Of a stretch of DNA of 36,375 nucleotides, positions 1 to 8,955 are shown one piece after another; within the stretch, counting starts at the first letter, position 1; every line of letters begins with the position of its first letter. The DNA is taken from contig NW_003546460.1 of assembly GCF_000090795.2 (NCBI RefSeq), positions 123,029-159,403 of the forward strand, given 5' to 3'. The stretch comes from Amphimedon queenslandica. Lineage: Eukaryota > Porifera > Demospongiae > Haplosclerida > Niphatidae. The translations under genes were made by a program, and so were the position numbers. The notes below the pieces were generated by a model that saw only the letters and a program-made list of their open reading frames with translations, did no database searches and had not been told where the DNA came from.

Positions 1-1
1 T

Positions 2-85
2 CTAGCTCCTGTCATAGATCAGGGCCAGCATCCCAGTCAGCATGAGGCCGGTCATCAGGCCACGGGACAAGAGCTAGCAGATTGA
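2..85 (+). CDS. Possible 3' end of an upstream gene
   Basis: From base 2 an open frame runs 27 codons to TGA at 83-85. The tail is rich in Gln, His, Glu and Ala, as in a hydrophilic C-terminus. The frame is too short to assign a family, and a chance open frame is possible. The next gene starts about 280 bp downstream on the same strand. Confidence 0.25.
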   Translation, partial: LAPVIDQGQHPSQHEAGHQATGQELAD

Positions 86-367
86 TAATATCATCATCTT
101 CTTCTTCACTGTTGCTGTGTACAGAAATAGGACAAGCTAGAAATAATACAGATAGTAGTAGTAGCAAGAGAGACATCTCTGTTTACAAGTGATAGTACAA
201 CTGAGAGAAGCGCAATGATAACAACAAGAAAGGAGACTGTTTTTGTAATGCCTCCAAGTTCCTGAGCCTCACCCATCATTGATTATGCGGTAAATCATTT
301 CCCGGTCGTGTTCCCGGGAATGTCTCTAGAATCACATTACCACACCCCCAGAGAACCAAAATTCAAA

Positions 368-1791
368 ATGGCGTCCAAGAAGTCACCAGAATACAGGACT
401 CTAAGAGAGCACTTTCACGACATTTGTGACGCCCTTAGTCAGGTCCCCAACTCCATATCTCCTTTGGCTAATGATTTATGTGCTGCTAGTATCATTTCAA
501 CGACTACCAGGACAGCTGTCACTGCTATAAGAGGCGTGGCTCCTTATGACCTAGCTTCACAACTGATCAGTGCTGTTCACGTCACTGTTGAATACAGCCC
601 AAACAAATTCTACACTTTAGTCGAGAAACTCAACGTTCACGGCTTTAATGAGCTAGCACAAATGTTGTACGAGAAATGTGGTGAGTTGGTTATGGGGCGG
701 GGCTTGTATAGGGCGTGGTCTTACTAATTCCTGCACTTTAGAGTGTTAATAAGTGTCTAATTCTGTACACATGCGTCTTGCTCCATGTTGTTTATTTTTC
801 AACGATGTCAGACGATTGATCCTTAACACTGCATTGTTTGTTACCCTCACCTTTAGCACAAAGCATTTCGTAATCATGAACATAACGAGCAGTACTTCAT
901 TTTAGTATCGTACTAGCTAATCCTCAGCCCATCGTGTGATTGGTATCATCCTAACAGCCAGATTAGTTTGGCTGCCAGCCCAATATTAATTTGAAATCAT
1001 CTACCAGGCAGTTGGCTTATTCCCCCCCATACATGATTTAAATGATTACTTGTACCAAGAACAGGATTTGATATTCATTATATAAATAAACAGATGATAT
1101 CATGACATGGCTATCATTAATATGCATCAGTTGTAGTAAGATACTACTATCAGCGCATCTTTTGTTCCGAGAGAGTTATTTGATGTTAATTGTTATTTTA
1201 TAGAGGCATCAGGTGGGAGGGCCGCTCCTTCAGCCAGTGGAGAAGGTGAGCTAATTCTCTCTTTCCTTTTCTCATAATTTCATTATCATCTCTCAATAGA
1301 GTAACGTAATAATTGATATAATATTCCTCTGAGATTCTTAGTTATGCTAATGCTAGCAGAATCATTTGTATAATAATGTTTAGAGTACTAGTTATTCGCT
1401 GTTACTATTAATAGTTTAGTTTTCATCGTTTCTATTTATAGACGTCGGAGAAACTCCGCCCACATCAAACAACACAATTGACTTCAACCACCCGTCACTC
1501 CAGACAGGACCTTCCTTCCGGGATCTGTCTAATCTCGTAGCTGCTAGGATACCCAACAAATGGAGGGACCTTGGGCTCCAGCTGGGTCTACGAGTCTCAG
1601 AGCTTGACGGTATATATGATAGGCGGAACAGAGTACCCAGCCATTGCTATATGGACGTGTTTGAGTTGTGGGAGAAAGGGGCAATGCCGTATACATGGGT
1701 TACACTTCTTCAAGGACTCTCTTCTCCTTTTGTTAATGAAACCGGCCTAGCCATTGAGATTAGTCAAGAAATTATTAGAAGGAACAATTAG
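368..1791 (+). CDS. Death-fold protein: N-terminal CARD/DED-like helical region plus C-terminal Death domain
   Basis: Three exons join in frame: 368-680, 1204-1245 and 1442-1791 (234 aa). The start is the ATG in the context AAAATGGCG; an in-frame GTG at 308 is less likely. Residues about 8-104 are helical and end in a motif like the last helices of CARD-type domains (LVEKL...ELAQMLYEKC), which I call only as Death-fold-like. Residues about 140-228 look like a Death domain: the segment with KWRDLGLQLGL, then LDGI, then a late helix with WEKG and a hydrophobic LLQGL. The middle exon is a small Ala/Ser/Gly linker. No enzyme domain or membrane segment is seen, so the likely role is an intracellular adaptor working by homotypic Death-fold contacts in apoptosis or innate signalling. 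Exon joins are consistent (phase 1 at both). The Death domain call is fairly sure, the partner is unknown. Confidence 0.65.
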
Positions 1792-3056
1792 TTGATTTTA
1801 ATTTCGTTGTTGTTATTGTTGTTGTTTTTTAATTTTTTGTTTTTGTTGTTCCTTTGTTAAGGAGTTTTTGTTATGACAAGCTGTGGTACAAATGATACTC
1901 CTTTAAAGGTCTGCAGTGGTGAAAAATATCAGTGACACTAACATGGATCAGTTACTGTACATGATAAACAAGCTGTAGGGACATTGTGACACATTGTACT
2001 GTTACATGCATTCCTGTCAAATCAATTACTAACTCATTAGTAACTCCCTGCTCATAGACAACAGCTCTACATGCATACCTACACACTGCAGCTTTGTGGT
2101 ATACCCTCTGTAATAAACTATAGCTGTATCACATGTTTTGCTACATGTTGTGTCATGCATGGACTTGGCATCTGTTGGTGGTTAGCCGTTATCTAAATTA
2201 AACGTTATTTATCCTAAATTAAAGCTGTTTACTGTTGCCATTATCTTGATGACTCTCATATCTTTTATAAAGGAAGCTACTTGTGTATAAACCAGTCCAG
2301 CATTATTATACTAATTATCTAATAATTACACTAATATTGATAGTAATTTGAAATAAACGACAAAAAACAACATTCAATCTGCTCTATCATATCAAAGTAA
2401 ATCATTGAAGCCAATAATAACCAATAGCTGTTCTCGTTACAGTATAATATAGAATCCTATATCTTTGACATATCTCATTACAAAGGCTCCTTATCTTAAA
2501 ATCATGTAACTAATAGTCTATCTATATTTATGACAAACAAAGGACCTGACATGTTCAAGACAGCCCATGATAAATGAGCTCATTCTCTTGGACACACAAA
2601 CCCTCTCCCACTAAAATAAGAGGAGCAATCCTACTCATAGTGATGGGGCTATAGTGTATCAGTTTATGGACAGCCAGTCAGTACATGTCACAATATCCCT
2701 CAGGATAGATGTACATGTACAATACTACACAATGAGGTCATTGCTGCATCCTTCATGCAGAAACACGTGAATTTGGATTGTTATTTTAATCAACTAATTG
2801 TTATCATAAATGAAATAGATTACTATAATACAATGTTTTGTTTCTACAATAAACTAAATTACAAGTCAAAATGATACTGATGATAATACTGCTGCAGTGA
2901 AGATTGCTATTAGACCTATCCCTGTGTGTTTAAAAGAGAAAACTAGTGGACTATGAGGTAACTAATTGAGTGATAGTGTTGAGAATAAAACAAAACAAAG
3001 AAGAGATTGCCTGCTAAGTCAGAGAAAAGGTGCCGTTTCACGCCAAGAGTCATCAA
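1792..3056. other. Intergenic, AT-rich, no gene seen
   Basis: About 1.26 kb between the plus-strand Death-fold gene and the minus-strand exons at 3057. It starts with a T/G-rich tract just after the stop. No open frame with coding character was found on either strand. It probably holds both 3' untranslated regions, since the two genes converge here. Confidence 0.5.
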
Positions 3057-4275
3057 TCACTTGTCGGAATCCTTCACTGGAGGAGTGGCCTTGGAGTCTG
3101 TACCACTATCACTGCTAGTACTAGCACTGCTGGTGCTCCTACTAGTGAAGTCGGTTCCATCATCAGCATCAAACCTCTTGCTGCGGGTCAACTTAGGCCT
3201 AGAGGAGGAGCTAGTGGCCCTGCTCTCAGGAGGAGTGGACTCGCTCTTGGGGCCGTAGGAAGAACTATTCATTGAAGACTCAGACATTGATCTGTTGATC
3301 CTTTCAATGGCTCTCAATAAAACTGTGTATACCGTATAGGAGACTGATAGCTGTAGAACCTACGGGTACATAGGAGAAAGAGAGAGAGAGGGAGGGAGGG
3401 AGAGATTATTAATGAAAATTGTTAATGAAATATGTAATGTGGACAACAGCCAGAGCTTACAGCCAAATAACAGAAACAATAGTAAGTTTCTATCAATCAT
3501 AAACAAACAACTTTAAACACACACAAGCACACATTAATCAATTGCCAAAAGCTAAAAACAATTGCAGCTTTGATGCCTTAACATAGCCATGGATACGTCA
3601 TGTACGCCATACGTGATGGTTGCAGGTTATAGCGTTAAAGTTACAAATGAAACACAATCACGTGTCAAGTAAACAGCAAATGCATGTTACTGTAGCTGTC
3701 AATATACGACCACACTTGTAGTTGTACGCGAAATTTGAATAACTGGAATTCAAAAGATACATTTCACAGGATCTGCTGGTTGCACTTACAAGCCAATCTA
3801 GTTCTGGGAACTGGGACAGCACAGGAATGAGATTATGAGCAAGATCAGGTCTCAATCTAGAAGGAAGGAAGGAAAGAGAGTATCATCATCATTACTAGTA
3901 GTAGTAATTAGTTCACTACTACAGTGTAGCTACAAGCTATTTACAATCTCCTATTCCCAGAAGGGGAAACTCACAATTCTAAAACAAAGAGAGAGAGAGA
4001 GAGAGAGACAATAGCTCAAGCCTACATAGGTGGCAAACTGGCCCTAGACTACTCTTGACAGTTATTTTAAGGACTACCCCTCAGTCCTGCATACATAAAT
4101 GTGCCTTTCAATACACATTCCAAAGGAATAGTTCTAAAACCATTCAATCTCGTTAGGTACATACCACTTGATGCACTAATGAGTAGAGACATTGAGTGGC
4201 TTCTCTACTTGGAGTCTTGAGATTTTACAAGTACGTGTAGGTCTGCTTTGCCTGTGTAGCTCATGGTCAGAGCTC
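3057..4275 (-). CDS. Exons of an unrecognised Ser-rich protein (partial model)
   Basis: The best-supported piece is the last coding exon, from about 3322 down to the stop at 3057. It gives about 88 residues: a short basic helix, then a Ser/Thr/Pro/Asp-rich disordered tail with a basic patch (KLTRSKRFD). Upstream on the minus strand, 3856-3790 is an exon-like block with good splice sites (hydrophobic helix ending FPELDWL). Near 4215-4165 is another (REATQCLYSLVHQ, then a GTATGT donor). The phases of the last two exons do not match, so at least one exon or boundary is missing. The block lies downstream of the CLHC1 stop and is probably a separate small gene, although an alternative CLHC1 3' end cannot be excluded. 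No family recognised. Confidence 0.35.
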
Positions 4276-4582
4276 CAGTGGTGAGAGCGTTCTTATCATA
4301 TCGATAGTTCTACGAGAGGCTTATCAAAACCATACACAGACACATTACTGGCGTATTTGTACATCCCCTTAGAAACAAAGGGAAGGTGTTTACAAAGTGG
4401 CTTCTATCCTCTAGCTATATTTGAAATACAGTTGGCAGCTGCTGACAAGAAGCTATAGAAGAACAGACGGAGTCCGACGATGTACATGTACATGTACATG
4501 TTACTACAGTTGTCGTAAGGACATCTACTACATAGCTTTATCTATAATAAATCTCTCTTTCTCTGTCTCTATTCCAACCGTG

Positions 4583-6972
4583 TTTCATGGCCGATCGCTT
4601 CTTGCCAGCTGAGCTTTCTAAGAACAGCAAATGACTAAAATGTAGAAAGTAACGGTGCTAAGAGTAAAGGATTGTTGTAATGTACTTTAACTAGTTCAAT
4701 ACATCTTTGAGGATGAGGGCCAGTTTGAGCTAAAACGTAGAGAGCCTAAGAAATAAAAATAGCATAAGGACATCAATATGTATCAAAAAATGTAATAAAA
4801 ATTGGGGGTGATTTTGGAGCCATTTTTTGGAAAGGCCATAGTACAGGGATTTTTTCAGAATTTTGGCATTTTCTTAAAATGGCCGTAACTTGAAAAATTG
4901 AAGTCGGAATTAGCTCAAACTTTCTACACAGCATAAGTACATCAATATGTATCAGAAAATGTAATAAAAATTGGGGATGATTTCGGAGCCATTTTTCGGA
5001 AAAAACCATGGGCTATAATAGTACAGGGATTTTTTCAGAATTTTGGCATTTTCTTAAAATGGCCGTAACTTGAAAAATTGAAGTTGGAATTAGCTCAAAC
5101 TTTCTACACAGCATAAGTACATCAATATGTATCAGAAAATGTAATAATTTTCACTTCAAAAAGATGCAGTGATGGTCTATTGCCAGTGGGTGGAGCTACC
5201 AGAAATAGAGCATGATCAACACTGGGAACTGCAGACAATAATGATGCAATATCTGATTAAATAAATAAATAAATAAAATAAATAAATAAATAAAATAAAT
5301 AAATAAATAATTATTGCTGTGATTCTACCATTTTTATTATACTGCTTGTCCTTCAGCATTGAGCTATACTTGCCTAGTTTAGCTAAACAGAGTGACTCCT
5401 GTTGAAAGAAAGGTACAGCATAAAATTAAAAATATTTTATAACAAATTACCTCAAAACTGCAGTTCAATTTCTTGTAAATTACAAGCGACAGCATACAAA
5501 ATTGACACCTGCAACTGAAAACAGAAATAAATAATTAAATAAATAATAATAAAATAATAATTACTTGGTACCAGGACAGGAACATTGCTTGTAAAGATAG
5601 GATCCCATTTCTTTACACAATGGCAACTGAACAAAAGATATTATCATTGTACATCTTATAACAAATAAAATTGACAAACATCATGCAAAAATTTCCCTGC
5701 TTACCCATTAAATTTTTCCTGCTTACCCATTAAAATTTTACAATACTTACGGAGTCTTTGCTGATCCATTTAGCGATGAGGTTAATATGACTTTCAGCTA
5801 CAGCTGCATATAAACACTCCATAGCTTCCTCAGTACTGACCGGAGGATAAATGTGGGCGGAGTCCATGAGAGCAGAGCAATACGTCATAAGAGGAGAGGG
5901 GGAGGGGCTAGGGGTGGGGCTAACTGGAGGTGCGAGAGATTTAAATTTGTTTAAAGTTATGATTGTTCTTAAAACACCCTAAAAATGAAAATAAAATAAA
6001 TAATAATAATAAAATTAAAAAAAAATAATAATGATAAAGATAATAAATAATAAAGTGTATGTTTAATACTTTAGGAGAAGTAGCTGCAATGAGAGCTGCT
6101 TCAGTAAACTGCTCAGTGTCAAACAGCTAAAGGAAAGAGTGAGAGATCATCTCATATAACATGTACAGTGTATACACATTGTCCATACTTCATTAAACTT
6201 TTGACAACAGTGCAATATAAACTCTGCTTCCTTCTCCTCTTCTGGATCCTAAAATTCCAATGATAATAATAATAGACTACATTTTAGCCATTAAAACAAT
6301 ATTATTATTTTAACAGCAATAATGTCCCAATCTACAACCATACATGTGTATCTGTACCTGCTCTCCTAGTTCCTCTAAAGTGTTCATCACATCAACCATT
6401 GTTATGTTCCTTGAGAGATCAAGAGCGTATTTTGATAAAGGAACCACATGATCCTGACCGCTTGAAGATGATTGGACACTGGAATAATACAATCTAGCAG
6501 CCTAGGTAGGACCTCATTAATTATTCATTAAGAGGACCTCATTATTTATTCATTACCTTAATTGATTCTCTAAGCTGTAGGTAGAGATGGCATAAATATT
6601 TATTTTCGTGTTCGATTTTTTCTTTCTCTTTCTGTTCAGATAAATAGAAAATAAAGCACTGTACATTCAAATTACATGTACAAATACATGCATAATATAC
6701 TGAAAGTGTACATGCAATATACTAAAAGTGTAAAAGCAATATACTGAAAGTGTACATGCAATATACTGAAAGTGTACAAGTACTGTACCTCTTTGTTTAT
6801 TAGCTGTTGTTGTAGAATGTCTTTCTGATTTTTAGGTACATATCTAGAGTAACATTATTATTAATATCACCAGGTGTATTATTGTACTAATACTGTACCT
6901 CTTCTCTGTGTTGTATTGAACTTCATCTAGTACCAGTTTTAACCTGGCTAGCTAAAGAGTTTATTATTATCA

Positions 6973-7031
<59 letters not shown>

Positions 7032-8487
7032 CTTCTTTTTCTAAAAACTGTATATTAATAGCTTCGCTGGGGGTCAGTGATAAGGATCTTCTGTCGGCCG
7101 ATGAAATTGGAAACCTTTTATGATAAGGACTGGCTCTCCTATCCTTCTCCTTTTTCCTAGCAGCATTGACGTCTCTGGAAAATAATAATACACTGACATA
7201 TGACCATTTAAAAAAAGGGCCAAAATCTGAAAAAATCCCTGTACTATAGCCTATGGTTTTTTCCAAAAAATGGCTCCAAAATCACCCCCAATTTTTATTA
7301 CATTTTTTGATACATATTGATGTCCTTATGTTGTGTAGAAAGTTTGAGCCGATTCCGACTTCAATTTTTCAAGTTATGGCCATTTAAAAAAACAGGCCAA
7401 AATCTGAAAAAATCCCTGTACTATAGCCCATGGTTTTTTCCAAAAAATGGCTCCAAAATCACTCCCAATTTTTATTACATTTTCTGATACATATTGATGT
7501 CCTTATGCTGTGTAGAAAGTTTGAGCTGATTCTGACTTCAATTTTCCAAGTTATGGCCATTTTAAGAAATGGGCCAAAATCTGAAAAAATCCCTGTACTA
7601 TAGCCCATGGTTTTTTTCCAAAAAATGGCTCCGAAATCACCCCCAATTTTTATTACATTTTCTGATACATATTAATGTACTTATGTTGTGTAGGAAGTTT
7701 GAGCCGATTCCGACTTCAATTTTTCAAGTTACATCCATTTAAAAAAAATGGGCCAAAATCTGAAAAAATCCCTGTACTATTATAGCCCATGGTTTTTCCC
7801 AAAAAATGGCTCTAAAATCACTCCCAATTTTTATTACATTTTCTGATACACATTGATGTCCTTATGCTGTGTAGAAAGTTTGAGCAGATTCCGACTTCAA
7901 TTTTTCAAGTTACAACCATTAAAAAAAAATGGGCCAAAATCTGAAAAATCCCCTGTACTATAGCCCATGGTTCTTTCCAATAAAGCCACACCCCCCAATA
8001 TGTACATGTACTGATGAACTAGTTGCAATAATTACTTTGTAGTATCTATTTCTTTTTTGAGTCTTTTATTTTCTGAAGATAATTTCAATATTTTCTCTTC
8101 GAGCTCTGCCTTGCGTCTCTTAAAATTTCTACACACAAAACTAAATAAATAAACAAGTAAAATTCAATGATATTTACAATATTGACTGCTTGTCCTTTTT
8201 TCTCTTCTCACGGTCAAGTTGAACTAATGCTCGGACTCTCTTACTGTCAATTATAAAACCAATAACTGCCTCATACTGTTTCTGAAAAAGATATTAACAA
8301 TAATACATGTATATACATCAAAATGGCATGTATATAATACAATACATGTATATCTACATCATAAGTTCAATTACTTTTATTTTTGCTAGAGTTGGACCGT
8401 ATGCAGGCAATTCCTCAATAACTTGATCAAACCTTCGCTGCCACTCACCAAACTCCTCCTAAAAGAAAATGTACATGTATACATGTA

Positions 8488-8525
<38 letters not shown>

Positions 8526-8689
8526 TGTACATGTACATATGCAGTATCACAAAATCATTCTTAAACATATCTTCACTCACTAGACCTACTTGCGCAGGTG
8601 CAAATTCATCTTCCACGTAAGATACCTAAAGTAAAAGCCGATTAATGATAGAAAATGGATCTAAATACCTGCAAACTTCTGTCCGCCAT
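4583..8689 (-). CDS. CLHC1: CLHC1 orthologue, clathrin heavy chain linker domain-containing protein 1
   Basis: Nineteen minus-strand exons join in frame to about 500 aa (human about 586): 8689-8669, 8625-8581, 8458-8375, 8281-8178, 8128-8036, 7174-7033, 6951-6899, 6843-6789, 6631-6557, 6501-6358, 6248-6189, 6126-6070, 5978-5751, 5626-5565, 5514-5451, 5398-5343, 5221-5155, 4745-4686 and 4615-4583. The N-terminal half is charged coiled coil (residues about 35-220). The motif RYVPKNQKDIL matches a vertebrate CLHC1 motif. The segment EEEKEAEF..H..QKFNE...AALIAATSPKGVLRT matches the start of the clathrin-linker-like helical repeats, and this match decides the identity. The C-terminal third is short helical repeats. 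There is no signal peptide or membrane segment. Molecular function is unknown even in vertebrates. The last three exons are less certain. Introns after exons 5 and 17 contain the ~180 bp repeats. Confidence 0.75.
4770..5150. repeat. ~180 bp tandem repeat, about two copies, in CLHC1 intron 17
   Basis: Two near-identical units contain the landmarks ACATCAATATGTATCA, AAAATGTAATAAAAATTGGGG, GTACAGGGATTTTTTCAGAA and AAATGGCCGTAACTTGAAAA. It is the same family as the arrays at 7195-7985, 20035-20305, 31376-31955 and 35560-35652, here on the opposite strand to the 7195 array. Confidence 0.85.
5257..5310. repeat. (AAAT)n microsatellite
   Basis: Imperfect AAAT/AAATA repeats in CLHC1 intron 16. Similar low-complexity A/T tracts occur at about 5525-5560, 5990-6055 and 35538-35562. 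Confidence 0.9.
6970..7032. repeat. (AAT)n/(ATT)n microsatellite, self-complementary
   Basis: A run of AAT units is followed directly by ATT units, so the tract can fold on itself. It lies in CLHC1 intron 6, immediately after the splice donor of exon 6. Confidence 0.9.
7195..7985. repeat. ~179 bp tandem repeat, about 4.4 copies, in CLHC1 intron 5
   Basis: Units begin near 7202, 7381, 7560, 7737 and 7917, giving a period of 178-180 bp. Each carries GGCCAAAATCTGAAAAA, CCCTGTACTATAGCC, AAAAATGGCTC, TTTTTATTACATTTT and AAAGTTTGAGC. The units differ by scattered substitutions, so the array is not brand new. Orientation is inverted relative to the 4770-5150 copies. Confidence 0.9.
8490..8536. repeat. 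(AT)n microsatellite with GTACAT repeats
   Basis: A dinucleotide run flanked by GTACAT units, in CLHC1 intron 2. Confidence 0.9.
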
Positions 8690-8779
8690 TTTACTAAAAT
8701 TGTTGTCATAGCAACTGATGCTCCTCCACGTGATTGCACGTGGGCATTTATGCTAATAGTTAGTTAACTATTGAAAGAC

Positions 8780-8872
8780 GAGTATAACAGTTGCTGTTTT
8801 GTTCCTCTTGTCATTATTGTGCTTGCTACTGTGATAGTTAGGAAGTCAAGATCTGGGTCCATTAACTTTTAG
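8780..8872 (+). pseudogene. Relic of an SRCRL-5-type transmembrane exon
   Basis: The bases match the 3' end of SRCRL-5 (about 21245-21350), including the stretch coding for the basic juxtamembrane and tail residues RKSRSGSINF and the stop. There is an internal deletion of about 20 bp in the TM part. No gene body lies upstream, because CLHC1 starts at 8689 on the other strand. Directly after it comes a copied promoter (8874-8955). This marks a duplication breakpoint at the left edge of the receptor cluster. Confidence 0.8.
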
Positions 8873-8873
8873 A

Positions 8874-8955
8874 GTGGAGTGACTCAGTTACAGTTCAAGG
8901 TAGAGGCAGGCCCACTTTTGTACTGCAAGTAGAAGGCACATCAACTGAAGCAATC
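8874..8955 (+). promoter_or_regulatory. Upstream region of SRCRL-1, copy of SRCRL-6 upstream region, with AP-1-like site
   Basis: These 82 bp differ by one base from 21624-21705, just before the SRCRL-6 ATG. Both contain TGACTCA (8880-8886 here), a consensus bZIP/AP-1 site. It probably spans the core promoter and 5' UTR; this is inferred from position and conservation only. Confidence 0.5.

Noticed and set aside
3007..3275. Two plus-strand frames rich in Leu or Ala over 3007-3275
   Set aside because: They are antisense shadows of the Ser-rich minus-strand exon, which has a better composition and splice context.
5452..5634. Single frame reading through two CLHC1 exons and the intron between them
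   Set aside because: The CLHC1 model needs two exons here with matching phases; the continuous frame reads one of them in the wrong frame.
7195..7985. CRISPR-like array
   Set aside because: Units are ~179 bp and repeat over their whole length, with no short repeat plus unique spacer pattern; the DNA is eukaryotic.
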